A stretch of DNA of 64,000 nucleotides, taken from positions 1 to 64,000 of the forward strand of contig NZ_ALKN02000007.1 of the NCBI RefSeq assembly GCF_000293865.2, in the 5' to 3' direction. Numbering within the stretch: position 1 is the first letter of the stretch; every line of letters starts with the position of its first letter. Of the stretch, positions 36,458 through 45,081 are shown piece after piece. Below the pieces are notes generated by a model that did no database searches, was not told the DNA's origin, and saw only the letters and a list, made by a program, of their open reading frames with translations. The DNA comes from Limnohabitans sp. Rim28 (GTDB lineage: Bacteria > Pseudomonadota > Gammaproteobacteria > Burkholderiales > Burkholderiaceae_C). The translations under genes were made by a program, and so were the position numbers.

Positions 36458-36502
36458 CAATGGGGAATCCCCAGCCATGGCCCCGCCAGGAGAACCTCGC
36501 TC

Positions 36503-37030
36503 ATGAACGCACAGGAACGCGACCAACTTCAGCAATTCTTGGCCACCTTGCGGCAACAGCGTGTTCAGGCCAAAGACCCGGTGGCCGATGGCCTCATCCG
36601 CGATGCCTTGGCCTCGCAAGCCGATGCCACTTACCTGCTGGTGCAACGGGTCATGGCCATGGGCTTGGCACTGGAAGCCACGCAAAACCGATTGAAGCAA
36701 TTGCAAGCCTCATCGGCTGCGGCGCTGCAAGCTTCCAACCCTGACGCCAACGCTGCGCCCGCTCAGACGCCAGCGCCCATGCCGAATGGTGGCGCCCCAA
36801 CGGCGCAACCCAGCCTGTGGATGCGTGGCTTGGTGGGGCAAGTGGGCGGCACGGCGTTGGGCGTGGCTGCGGGCGTGGTGGCGGGCGGCGCTGTGTTGCA
36901 AGGTCTGCAAGCCTTGTGGGGCGATGATGCCGCTTCGCCCAATTTGGCCCAAGGCCCTGCTGGGGGCTTGTCTGCGGCTGAACCGGATGCGGGCGACGGT
37001 CTGTGGGACTTGGGCGACGACTGGACCTGA
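36503..37030 (+). CDS. DUF2076 family protein
   Basis: 175 residues. The N-terminus MNAQERDQLQQFLATLRQQR, then DATYLLVQRVMAMGLALEATQNRLKQLQ, matches DUF2076. A Gly/Ala-rich hydrophobic segment at about 109-135 and an acidic C-terminus (DAGDGLWDLGDDW) follow. The function is unknown; relatives look like small periplasmic or membrane-associated ABC-accessory-type proteins. It starts 45 bp after the methyltransferase gene and converges on the Hsp70-like gene across a short tandem repeat. Confidence 0.82.
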   Translation: MNAQERDQLQQFLATLRQQRVQAKDPVADGLIRDALASQADATYLLVQRVMAMGLALEATQNRLKQLQASSAAALQASNPDANAAPAQTPAPMPNGGAPTAQPSLWMRGLVGQVGGTALGVAAGVVAGGAVLQGLQALWGDDAASPNLAQGPAGGLSAAEPDAGDGLWDLGDDWT

Positions 37031-37044
37031 GTTCAAGCGCCTCC

Positions 37045-37092
37045 TTCAGCGGCAGATTCAGCGGCAGTTTCAGCCGGTGATTCAGCGGCTGT
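37045..37092. repeat. Four tandem 12-bp units
   Basis: Four copies of a TTCAGCGGCAGA-like unit lie head to tail at 37045, 37057, 37069 and 37081, with one to four differences between copies. The last unit contains the stop codon of the Hsp70-like gene. Copy-number change would alter only the 3' non-coding space between two convergent genes. Confidence 0.8.
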
Positions 37093-38335
37093 AGGCCAAG
37101 CCCAGCGCCACGCCGCCAAACAAATCGCCTTCCACCACGGGCACACCCGCAAAGGCGGCTTGCAGGGTCTGCTGGAACGTGCTCAAAGCCGACGACCCAC
37201 CCGTGAGGTAAATCGCATCCAGTGATGCATCGCTCAGGCCAGCGTTGTGCACGCATTCGCGCGCGCAGGCCACGGTGCGGCTCAGCAAATCGTGCAATTG
37301 CGCTTGCATGTCGTACACGCTGAGCTGCGCTTGTAAACCCTGCTCTAACACCGACAGGTCAATGCCCGTGTCAGCTCGGCTCACAGAGCAACGAATTTTT
37401 GCCTGTTCCACCTCATGGGCCATCAGGTGGCCATGCCGCTCGGTCAGCACGCGCATCAGACGCGCATGCAGGCAGGGGTCGCTGTAATTGCTGCGCAGGG
37501 TTTTGGCGTGGGCAATGGCTTTGGGTTGGTATTGCCAGTGGATCAGGTGCCAGGTGGCCAGGTCAAAAAACACGCGGCTGGGCACTTCGCGCTGTTCGGG
37601 GCCGATGTGTTTGTAGCCCAGCAAAGGCATCAACTGCGCCAAATGCAGTTGCCGGTCGTAATCGGTGCCGCCGATGTGCACACCCGTGGTGGCCAAAATG
37701 TCTCGACTGCGGTCAGCGTGCCGCACGCGTTCGGGCCCCAAGCGCACCACCGTGAAGTCTGAGGTGCCGCCTCCCAAGTCCACCACCAACACCGTGCTTT
37801 CTTTCGTCAAGCGCTGCTCGTAGTCGAGGGCTGCGGCAATGGGTTCGAGCTGAAACGACACTTCGTCAAAGCCCACCGACAACACCGCCTGGCGCAAAGA
37901 GGCTTCTGCTTGTGCATCGCGCTCAGCGTCGTCGTCCACAAAATGAACGGGCCGGCCCATCACCACGCGGCGCGGGGCGCTGCCCAAGCTTTGGGTGGCG
38001 CGCTCCCGCAGGGTCGCCAAAAAGGTGGCAATGATGTCCTGAAAGCTGATGTGCTGATGGCCGATCTGCGTGGTCTCCAGCAGCAGGGGGCTGCCCAGCA
38101 GGCTTTTGAGCGAGCGCATCAAGCGGCCTTCGGTGCCTTCCAAATAATGCCGGATGGCGTCGCGACCGAAGTGGGTGCTGTTGTCTTCAGCGTTGTAAAA
38201 CACCGCTGTGGGCATGGCCAAGGCGTCGCCCTCCAGTGCCACCAGGCGTGCGCTGCCTTGGGGTCCTCGCCAAGCCATGGCCGAGTTGGAAGTGCCGAAA
38301 TCAATGCCAAGCGTGCCGACGGGAGAAGAGTTCAT
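37082..38335 (-). CDS. Hsp70 family protein (YegD-like)
   Basis: 417 residues, much shorter than DnaK (about 640) and consisting of the actin-like ATPase domain only. GIDFGTSNSAMAW is the phosphate-1 motif, TVLVVDLGGGTSDFTVV phosphate-2 and AIYLTGGSSALSTFQ the adenosine motif. There is no substrate-binding beta domain or lid, as in YegD. The ATG at 38335 is preferred over a TTG at 38350. The role of YegD-like chaperones is not established. It is convergent with DUF2076. Confidence 0.88.
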   Translation of the reverse strand: MNSSPVGTLGIDFGTSNSAMAWRGPQGSARLVALEGDALAMPTAVFYNAEDNSTHFGRDAIRHYLEGTEGRLMRSLKSLLGSPLLLETTQIGHQHISFQDIIATFLATLRERATQSLGSAPRRVVMGRPVHFVDDDAERDAQAEASLRQAVLSVGFDEVSFQLEPIAAALDYEQRLTKESTVLVVDLGGGTSDFTVVRLGPERVRHADRSRDILATTGVHIGGTDYDRQLHLAQLMPLLGYKHIGPEQREVPSRVFFDLATWHLIHWQYQPKAIAHAKTLRSNYSDPCLHARLMRVLTERHGHLMAHEVEQAKIRCSVSRADTGIDLSVLEQGLQAQLSVYDMQAQLHDLLSRTVACARECVHNAGLSDASLDAIYLTGGSSALSTFQQTLQAAFAGVPVVEGDLFGGVALGLAYSR

Positions 38336-38528
38336 GGAGAGGGTAGACAAAAGCCGACAGTCACAGTGCAGGTGCCTGCCATAGCGGGCAGACCTTGAAG
38401 ACCGGGCATTTTGCCACCAAGCGGCACGGTGATGGCCGCAGTGCCGCGCTCAGTTTGGTATTGTTCTGAGCCGCAGTGCAAGCGTCGCACAGCTTGCAAA
38501 CTGCGCGTTCATGGAAGTCTTATCGCGC

Positions 38529-38807
38529 TCAGCGACGGTTGAAATACTGCCGCATTTCAGCGAGGGTTTGAGACTCCTTGGGTTTGACCGCAACGACTTT
38601 GGCCGCACTGCCCGGAAAAACGTCTTCTATGCTTAAGTTGTACTTTTCCATCACCGCCATGATCTGAGCGGTGCCCTGGTCCACCTCTTCTTGCCGCAAG
38701 CGTGCTTGCTCCAAATCAACGTCCATCTTTTTCAAGATTTCCAGCGACTGCGTGATTTTGAAATCAAGCTCTGCTTTTTGCTGCTCAAGCTGTTTCAGTG
38801 AAGGCAT
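38529..38807 (-). CDS. H-NS-like oligomerisation-domain protein without DNA-binding tail
   Basis: 92 residues. The first two thirds are a coiled coil (LEQQKAELDFKITQSLEILKK) leading to VMEKYNLSIEDVFPGS, which resembles the EYGLTxEDLF hinge of burkholderialean H-NS proteins. The expected C-terminal YRDPATGxTWSGRGRxPxW DNA-binding segment is missing; the protein instead ends KESQTLAEMRQYFNRR. No lost DNA-binding codons are seen in any frame just downstream. It could be a natural H-NS antagonist or simply an unrelated coiled coil; the family call is moderate. Divergent from the sensor kinase. Confidence 0.5.
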   Translation of the reverse strand: MPSLKQLEQQKAELDFKITQSLEILKKMDVDLEQARLRQEEVDQGTAQIMAVMEKYNLSIEDVFPGSAAKVVAVKPKESQTLAEMRQYFNRR

Positions 38808-38854
38808 GGTGAAGGTCCCGAAGAGTGAGTGAAGAAGATGCTTGCAATCTAACC

Positions 38855-38870
38855 GTCACGCTGGCGTGAC
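38855..38870. promoter_or_regulatory. 16-bp palindrome between H-NS-like gene and sensor kinase
   Basis: GTCACGC and GCGTGAC are perfectly inverted around TG, 48 bp upstream of the H-NS-like start and 168 bp before the kinase gene. It is a candidate operator in the 230-bp divergent region, which holds no convincing gene (see the rejected 51-codon frame). Confidence 0.4.
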
Positions 38871-39037
38871 CTCACACCAAAGATCATGAAAACACACAGA
38901 TGCTCACGCCGGAAGGCTTCAGCGTTGTGCGGGGGCTGCACATGCTCACAGTTGCTCTCACTTTCAACCACTCATTTCGCTTGTATTCACAGCCATGTGG
39001 TTTATGTCATCTCAAACTTCTATGATGGGATGCATCC

Positions 39038-40909
39038 ATGAAACGCTTGTGTTGTCTGCTGTTGCTGTTGTTGTTCCAACTGTCCTTGCATGCAGGGCAG
39101 GCACGCTATGAAGTCGATACGGCTTTTTTCCACGACGACCGGCAAACACACACGCTGGAGAGCGCCCAAGCGCAGGCATTCAAGCCCTATCAAGGGCATC
39201 TTCGCCTCGGATTCACTGGAGGTGAAACTTGGATCCGGATTCGGCTGAAGGACCACCCAGCCAGCGCACCGTCAGACCCGATACCTTCTTTGGTTTTCAG
39301 AGTGGAGTCTTACTCGCTGGACCGATTGGATTTCTACCAACAAACCGCTGGCAACTGGACGCACCAACGTGGGGGCGAGTTGCAGTTGCAAAAAAACAAT
39401 TTTTGCATCGAGCTGCAGCATTGTTTTGAATTCAATGCGTCAAATACCGGCCATCACTATGCCTATTTGAAAGTGCAAACGACCGGTGTTCGCATTGTGC
39501 GCACAGATGTGATGACGGCTGACAAGGCTTTCCAGTCATCGATTGGTGTGATCAAAAGCGTGAACACCGCTTTGAACCTTTCCATGGCATTGTGGCTTCT
39601 TTCGGTGACATTCCTGTTCTTTGAACGTTCACGCATATTGCTGGTGTTTTGTGGATTTCAAACGACGGTGGTGATGTCGATTTGTGCGTTTTCAGGTGCC
39701 CTGCAGCAGTGGTGGGGTTTCATGTCGGCGGTTCCACCCAACACCATGACCGGATTGGCGCTGGTGATGCGGATGGCGATGACGGTTCTTCTGGCATGGG
39801 TCATTCTTGCCACTTACAAGCCCCACAGGGCGTACAACAAATGGGTCGCCGCTGTTCTTGTGGTGTGCGCTGTCAATGTCCTGCTTGTTTTGTTGGGGTA
39901 CGAAACCGAGGCAGCCCTGTTGAACTACGGACTGGGTTTTATAAGCCCGTTCATCCAAATCTGGGGTGCGCGTTCGGTCAGTACAAACATGCCTGGACGA
40001 TGGATTTTCGTCGCAGGATGGTTGATCGTTTTGATTTTCTTTGTTTTAGGATTTCCTCTCAATTTGGGTGAACAAGACTGGCGGGACCAATACAACTTGG
40101 TGCAAAACAGTGGTGACTTGCGACTCAATGGCATCCCGATTGGGATCGTGGTTTTTTGGTTGGTTGCCACGGAAAAAGCCAGCCGCAATCGGAATAAATT
40201 CTTGGAGTTGCAGGCTTTGAAAATTCAGGCGGCAGCGTCCAAAGCCCATGAAGAAGGTTTGAAAGAGCGTCGCGATCTGATTGACATGCTGACCCATGAG
40301 TTGAAGACGCCTTTGAGCACCATCAAGTTTGCCATGGCTTCGCTCAAAAGAACGGCCTTGGCTCAGGGAGAGTCTTTCGACAGGATGCAGCACATCAATG
40401 CCTCGGTGGAGCGCATGGACGCCATGATTGAGCATGTCGCACTCTCCAACAAAATTGAACGCATGGAGGCGCTGGGTGCGGAAGAGAGCGTTTCGGCACT
40501 CGAACTGATGAACGTGGTGATGCAGGAGTACCGTGAGCCTGAGCGCTTTGAGCTTGACATTCAAGAGGGTGTTTTTTTCCGAGCTGCTCCCCATTTCTTG
40601 GCTTTGATCATCGAGAACTTGGTGAGCAATGCTGTTAAATATGCGCAGGACGGCAAAATCAGGATCAGCATCCAAAATGAAGATGCGAAGACCACTTGTT
40701 TTCGCATCAGCAACAAGGTGGCGGACGATCACCATCCAGACGAGGCGCGTTTGTTTGAGCGGTATTACCGCCATCCCAGTTTCCAGAACAGCCCGGGCAT
40801 GGGCATTGGCTTGAGCTTGGTTCATTCGGCCGCGCAAAAAATGGGTGCGCAGGTGCAGTACCAAAAAATAGACCAAGACGTGGTCTTTGAAGTGAGGTTT
40901 CCCCGTTGA
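39038..40909 (+). CDS. 7TMR-DISM sensor histidine kinase
   Basis: 623 residues. A signal peptide (LCCLLLLLLFQLSLHAG) leads into a periplasmic 7TMR-DISM extracellular 2-type domain (WIRIRLKDHP, VESYSLDRLDFYQQ), then about seven membrane helices (185-375). The cytoplasmic part has a HisKA box with phospho-acceptor His420 in DMLTHELKTPLSTIK and a HATPase_c domain with N box LVSNAVKYA and G box PGMGIGLSLV. The ligand is unknown; such proteins often sense carbohydrates or cell-envelope cues. Its stop overlaps the response regulator start. Confidence 0.92.
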   Translation: MKRLCCLLLLLLFQLSLHAGQARYEVDTAFFHDDRQTHTLESAQAQAFKPYQGHLRLGFTGGETWIRIRLKDHPASAPSDPIPSLVFRVESYSLDRLDFYQQTAGNWTHQRGGELQLQKNNFCIELQHCFEFNASNTGHHYAYLKVQTTGVRIVRTDVMTADKAFQSSIGVIKSVNTALNLSMALWLLSVTFLFFERSRILLVFCGFQTTVVMSICAFSGALQQWWGFMSAVPPNTMTGLALVMRMAMTVLLAWVILATYKPHRAYNKWVAAVLVVCAVNVLLVLLGYETEAALLNYGLGFISPFIQIWGARSVSTNMPGRWIFVAGWLIVLIFFVLGFPLNLGEQDWRDQYNLVQNSGDLRLNGIPIGIVVFWLVATEKASRNRNKFLELQALKIQAAASKAHEEGLKERRDLIDMLTHELKTPLSTIKFAMASLKRTALAQGESFDRMQHINASVERMDAMIEHVALSNKIERMEALGAEESVSALELMNVVMQEYREPERFELDIQEGVFFRAAPHFLALIIENLVSNAVKYAQDGKIRISIQNEDAKTTCFRISNKVADDHHPDEARLFERYYRHPSFQNSPGMGIGLSLVHSAAQKMGAQVQYQKIDQDVVFEVRFPR

Positions 40910-41646
40910 ATGATTTACAACATGGCACCAGAGACACGCCTTGGCCTTTGGTGCTGGCTTTGGTGGAAGACGATCGCTTGCTGCGTGAAGAAATCGAAGT
41001 GCATTTGAAGGCTCACGGCTTTGAGGTTCATGCGGCCAACAGTGCCATGGGTCTGGACGATCTCAATGCCCGCATTGCCTTTGACCTGTATCTGATTGAC
41101 TTGAATCTACCGGGTGAAAACGGCTTGAGCCTTTGCCGGCGCGTGCGGCAATCACGCCCCGATGCAGGCATTGTGATCATGACCGCCCGAGTGGCGCTGA
41201 ACGACCGGATTGCAGGCTACAAACAGGGCGGGGCCGATGTGTACCTGACCAAGCCGGTGGCGCCAGACGAGCTGGTGTTGGTGTTGTTGAGTTTGGGGCG
41301 ACGCCTCAAGCAGACGCAAACGGCTCAAGAGTGGTCTTTGAGTTTGCGCGATCGCACCTTGCTCCCGCCAGATCACGATAAAAAACTGAGGTTGACCAGC
41401 AAGGAAAAAACCATTTTGTTGGCGCTCGTCCAGGCCAAAGACAACACGCTGGAATCCGGCGTACTGTGCGATTTGTTTGCCGAAGAGGACAGCGACGCCT
41501 TGATGAGCAAGCATGCCTTGGAGGAGCTGATCGCCCGTTTGCGCAAAAAATTCAAAAGCGCACAGGTGGATGGCGATGAGCCGGCCATCAAATCGGTGTG
41601 GGGTGTTGGTTACCAGCTGTGTGTGCGCATCCAATTTGTCAATTGA
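40906..41646 (+). CDS. Two-component response regulator (OmpR type), TTG start
   Basis: 246 residues. The receiver domain has the acidic pocket LVEDD, phospho-acceptor Asp in YLIDLNLPGENG and the switch Lys in YLTKP. The C-terminal winged helix (LTSKEKTILLALVQ, SKHALEELIARLRKKF, IKSVWGVGYQL) is of the OmpR/PhoB class. No ATG fits: the frame opens with TTG overlapping the kinase TGA (TTGA), with AGTGAGG eight bases upstream, so a TTG start is likely. Cognate partner of the upstream kinase. Confidence 0.9.
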   Translation: MNDLQHGTRDTPWPLVLALVEDDRLLREEIEVHLKAHGFEVHAANSAMGLDDLNARIAFDLYLIDLNLPGENGLSLCRRVRQSRPDAGIVIMTARVALNDRIAGYKQGGADVYLTKPVAPDELVLVLLSLGRRLKQTQTAQEWSLSLRDRTLLPPDHDKKLRLTSKEKTILLALVQAKDNTLESGVLCDLFAEEDSDALMSKHALEELIARLRKKFKSAQVDGDEPAIKSVWGVGYQLCVRIQFVN

Positions 41647-41735
41647 AGGCGCACCTGGTGCTCCAGGAACATGAAAACAGCCATGCCCCTCGGGTTTTGG
41701 TATAGATTCGGTAGGTTTTTTACAAGTTCAAACCC

Positions 41736-41996
41736 ATGACCGAACCTTCCACTGACGCCGCATCTCGTCCAGCACTTCCTGACCGCCTGGCCATCGACAC
41801 CCGCAGCCCGCACCATGTGCGCGCCGTGTTCGAGCACGACATTGGCATCCGCTTCAATGGCAAGGACCGCAACGACGTCGAGGAATACTGCATCAGCGAA
41901 GGCTGGGTGCGCGTGCCTGCGGGCAAGACCTTGGACCGCAAAGGCCAGCCCTTGCTGATCAAGCTCAAGGGCAAGGTCGAAGCGTTTTACCGCTGA
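41736..41996 (+). CDS. DUF3297 family protein
   Basis: 86 residues that match DUF3297 over the full length: LPDRLAIDTRSPHHVRAVFE, GIRFNGKDRNDVEEYCISEG and GKTLDRKGQPLLIKLKG. This small family is common in betaproteobacteria and has no known function. It stands alone, convergent with the aconitase-family gene (15 bp apart). Confidence 0.9.
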   Translation: MTEPSTDAASRPALPDRLAIDTRSPHHVRAVFEHDIGIRFNGKDRNDVEEYCISEGWVRVPAGKTLDRKGQPLLIKLKGKVEAFYR

Positions 41997-42011
41997 CACC
42001 TCCGGTGGCGC

Positions 42012-44024
42012 TTAGCCGCCGATGCGCCGCTGCAATGCTTCAAAAGAGATCAATTCTCCGGCCAGCGCACTGGCCATCACCGTGGGCGGACTGGCCAGCC
42101 AGACTTGGCCCGGGCCTGAGCGGCCCGGAAAATTGCGGTTGATGGCGCTGACCGTGACCTGCGCCGAGTCTGTGGACGAACCCGGCCCGCAGTTGGCGCA
42201 AGCCCCGCAAGAGGGCTGCAAGATGCGCACGCCCAAAGCGGTGAATGTCTGGTCGTAACCCTGCGCCACACAGTAGTCACGCACAGCGGTCGTGCCGTAT
42301 TGCAGAAACACCTGCACCCCCACAGGCAGCTTGAGATGGTTGTTCAGACCCCAGGCCAGCACCGCGTGGTAATGGTCAAAGTCTTCGCGCTTGCCTGCTG
42401 TACAGGAGCCGCCATAGGCGATGTCGATGCGCACGCGTTCTTGCAGGTCTGACAGCGCCAGCCCCTGACCCGGGTCACCGGGCCGCGCCACCATGGGGCA
42501 GAGGGTGTTCAGATCGACCGTCATGTCGTGGGCGTAATGCGCGCCATCGTCGCTGTGCATCCAGTCGTCGATCACCGCTTCTACACCCCGTCGTTCGCGG
42601 ATAAAGCGCAGGGTTTCGGCATCGGGCGCCACGATGCCGCTGAGCCCACCCAGCTCGGCGCACATGTTTGTGAGCGTCGCGCGTTCGTCGGTGCGCAGGT
42701 GGGCGATGCCTTCACCCGCAAATTCGAACACCTTGCCCACCCCGTGCCCCTCGCGGATGTAGGGGGTGGCCAGCAGGTGCAGCATCAGGTCTTTGGCGGT
42801 CACGCCCGGCTGCAAATGGCCCTGCAGTTCGACGCGCACGCATTCGGGCCAGCGCACACGCACCGCGCCGGTCACAAAGGCATTGGCCATGTCGGTGGTG
42901 CCCACGCCAAAAGCCACGCAACCCAAAGCGCCACTGTGCGGGGTGTGCGAATCGGTGCCCACCACCACCTGGCCGGGCAGGGCGTAGTGTTCGGCCACCA
43001 TGGCGTGTGAAATGCCCGCCACATTTCGCCCGTCGTCTTGAAGCACTTCGGCATCGGTCAGGGTGCGGTGCATGCGCAGGCCGTGGCGTGCGGCAAAGTT
43101 GCGCTGTGCTTGGCTCATGGCGTGCATGTTGGCGATCAGGCCCCCCCGCACATGGGCCGGGCTTTCTTCGACGTAGGAGGTGTGGTCTTCAAACACCACA
43201 ATCTGCGCTGGGCTTTGCAAGGTGAAATCTTGCCCCAGTGCATTTTTCATCAAGGTGTCGGCCATGCCGGTGTAGTACTCGTGAATAAAGCGCCAGTCGG
43301 CCCGTACGAAAAGCCCGTCGCCGGTTTGCGGCCGATCGGGTGTGTGCGGGGCTGTCAGGCGGTGGCGCTTCAGGATTTTTTCAAACAGGGTTTGAGGGAC
43401 GGCCGCCGCAGGCAGGGGTGTGCTCCCACCGCCCAGCGCCCTGGTTTCTTTTGTGGGAGCCCACCCCGTGGGCGAATGAACCCTTGCCAGAAACCGCTGC
43501 CCCCAACGCAGCAGCCCACCCGCCGACAGGATCGAGGCCGCCAGCGCCTCGCGCCCCTGCACCAGATCGTCCAGCGTCAACGTCTCACCGCGCGCCATGC
43601 GGTCCAACAAACCAAAATCGGTCGAGGTGAACAAGCCAATGTTGTCGGCGTTTTGGCGGTAGATGCGCTCAAAACTTTCGGCAATCACCAGTTGCACGCC
43701 CGCCAGCTTTTCGGCGGTGGGGCTGTGCTCGCGCGAGGAGCCCTTGCCATAGCGGCGGCCCGCCACCAGCACCTGAAAACCGGCTTGACGCAGGGCTTGG
43801 CGAGCGATGGGGTTTTCTCCTTGGCAGCTCAGCCCGGTGTGGGCAAACTCGCCCAAGGTGTTGTCGTAATGGCTCAGGATGTGCACCGGCGTGATTTCGT
43901 CGGTCGAGACATCGTCACGCAGCGGCCCGGCCTGTGCGCGGTCCATGACCTCTCCCGACAGCTGGCGGCTGATCAGACCAGGGTCTTGGCTGAGGTAAAG
44001 GATCTTCCAGTCGGAGGTGTTCAT
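42012..44024 (-). CDS. Aconitase-family hydro-lyase with permuted domain order
   Basis: 670 residues from the ATG at 44024. The swivel (LeuD-like) domain comes first: DEITPVHILSHYD, then RYGKGSSREHSP and an AESFERIYRQN segment in about residues 1-190. The large [4Fe-4S] LeuC-like domain follows from about residue 230, with cluster cysteines in YGGSCTAGK and SCGACANCGPGSS. Canonical aconitases have the swivel at the C-terminus. The linker (about residues 173-200) is encoded by a REP-like palindrome. The substrate is probably a branched hydroxy-tri- or dicarboxylate. Divergent from an HMG-CoA-lyase-type gene. Confidence 0.85.
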   Translation of the reverse strand: MNTSDWKILYLSQDPGLISRQLSGEVMDRAQAGPLRDDVSTDEITPVHILSHYDNTLGEFAHTGLSCQGENPIARQALRQAGFQVLVAGRRYGKGSSREHSPTAEKLAGVQLVIAESFERIYRQNADNIGLFTSTDFGLLDRMARGETLTLDDLVQGREALAASILSAGGLLRWGQRFLARVHSPTGWAPTKETRALGGGSTPLPAAAVPQTLFEKILKRHRLTAPHTPDRPQTGDGLFVRADWRFIHEYYTGMADTLMKNALGQDFTLQSPAQIVVFEDHTSYVEESPAHVRGGLIANMHAMSQAQRNFAARHGLRMHRTLTDAEVLQDDGRNVAGISHAMVAEHYALPGQVVVGTDSHTPHSGALGCVAFGVGTTDMANAFVTGAVRVRWPECVRVELQGHLQPGVTAKDLMLHLLATPYIREGHGVGKVFEFAGEGIAHLRTDERATLTNMCAELGGLSGIVAPDAETLRFIRERRGVEAVIDDWMHSDDGAHYAHDMTVDLNTLCPMVARPGDPGQGLALSDLQERVRIDIAYGGSCTAGKREDFDHYHAVLAWGLNNHLKLPVGVQVFLQYGTTAVRDYCVAQGYDQTFTALGVRILQPSCGACANCGPGSSTDSAQVTVSAINRNFPGRSGPGQVWLASPPTVMASALAGELISFEALQRRIGG
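43416..43473. repeat. REP-like palindromic element inside the aconitase-family gene
   Basis: Two arms at 43416-43429 and 43453-43466 are inverted with 13 of 14 matches. The second arm begins TTGTGGGAGCCCACCCCGTG and folds into a GCCCAC-CCC-GTGGGC hairpin (43459-43473), a form very like the REP palindromes of other proteobacteria. It is in frame and encodes the Pro/Gly-rich inter-domain linker. No second copy was noticed in this window. Confidence 0.6.
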
Positions 44025-44136
44025 GTCAGGGCGTGTGCGTGGGGAATGCTTCGCCCCTTTGGCAGAGGTCAGTCTCAATTCTATGAGCGATCCGAGCCAT
44101 TAAACTCCTCGAACACCCCAGCAAAGGACACCTGAC

Positions 44137-45081
44137 GTGAGCACATTTCATTGGCCCCAGCGCGTGACGATTCGTGAAGTGGGCCTGCGTGACGGGTTGC
44201 AAAGCATCGCTCGAACCTTGCCCACTGCGCAAAAATTGCAATGGATTCAGGGCGCTTACAACGCCGGCATCCGTGAGATCGAAGTCGGCTCGTTTGTACC
44301 GCCCAAACTCTTGCCCCAGCTGGCCGACACCGCCGAACTGGTGGCCTTTGCCAAAACCCTTCCGGGCCTGGTCGTGTCGGTTTTGGTGCCCAACCTCAAG
44401 GGGGCCGAGCGCGCCATGGACAGCGGTGCCGATTGGATGCTGCTGCCCCTGTCGGCCAGCCACGCGCACAGCTTGGCCAATTTGCGCAAGACCCCCGACC
44501 AGGTGTTGACCGAGATCGCCGCCATGGTCGAGGCACGCCGCGCACGCGCTTCGACCATCCGCATCGAAGTGGGCATCAGCACCGCTTTTGGCTGCACCTT
44601 GCAAGGCCGGGTAGAAATCGGTGAAGTGCTGCGTCTGGTCAAGGCCGTGCTGGACTTGGGTGTTGACCGTGTGGGCTTGGCCGACACGGTGGGCTATGCC
44701 GACCCGCGTCAGGTGGGCGACTTGTTTGCCAAGGCCCGCGAAGTGGCGGGTGACCAACTGGGCTGCGGCCACTTTCACGACACCCGTGGTCTTGGCTTGG
44801 CCAACGTCATGGCTGCGCTGCAAGTGGGTGAGACCCGTTTTGACGCCTGCCTGGCCGGCATCGGCGGTTGCCCGCATGCCCCCGGGGCCAGCGGCAATGT
44901 GGCCACCGAAGACCTGACGTATTTGATGGCCAGCATGGGCATCAACACCGGCATCGATTTCGCTAAGCTCATGGCTTTGCGCACCCAAGCGGCGCAGTGG
45001 CTCGCAGGCGAGTGCCTGCATGGTTCGATCGCGCAAGCGGGCTTGCCTAAAATCTTGCAAATGCCAGAAATGACTGCATGA
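44137..45081 (+). CDS. Hydroxymethylglutaryl-CoA lyase family protein
   Basis: 314 residues of the DRE-TIM metallolyase family. The EVGLRDGLQ motif at the N-terminus supplies the catalytic Arg and metal-binding Asp, CGHFHDTRGLGLAN the metal-binding His pair, and AGIGGCPHAPGASGNVATED the glycine-rich loop with the mobile catalytic Cys. It starts with GTG at 44137, AAAGGA lying ten bases upstream. It overlaps the CoA-transferase gene in an ATGA. The substrate may be HMG-CoA or another 3-hydroxy-3-methyl-acyl-CoA such as a citramalyl-type CoA ester. Confidence 0.88.
   Translation: MSTFHWPQRVTIREVGLRDGLQSIARTLPTAQKLQWIQGAYNAGIREIEVGSFVPPKLLPQLADTAELVAFAKTLPGLVVSVLVPNLKGAERAMDSGADWMLLPLSASHAHSLANLRKTPDQVLTEIAAMVEARRARASTIRIEVGISTAFGCTLQGRVEIGEVLRLVKAVLDLGVDRVGLADTVGYADPRQVGDLFAKAREVAGDQLGCGHFHDTRGLGLANVMAALQVGETRFDACLAGIGGCPHAPGASGNVATEDLTYLMASMGINTGIDFAKLMALRTQAAQWLAGECLHGSIAQAGLPKILQMPEMTA

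Noticed and set aside
38886-39041. A 51-codon plus-strand frame (MKTHRCSRRKASALCGGC...) overlapping the sensor kinase start
   Set aside because: Cys-rich composition, no ribosome binding site and no recognisable family; more likely a chance frame in the divergent regulatory region.
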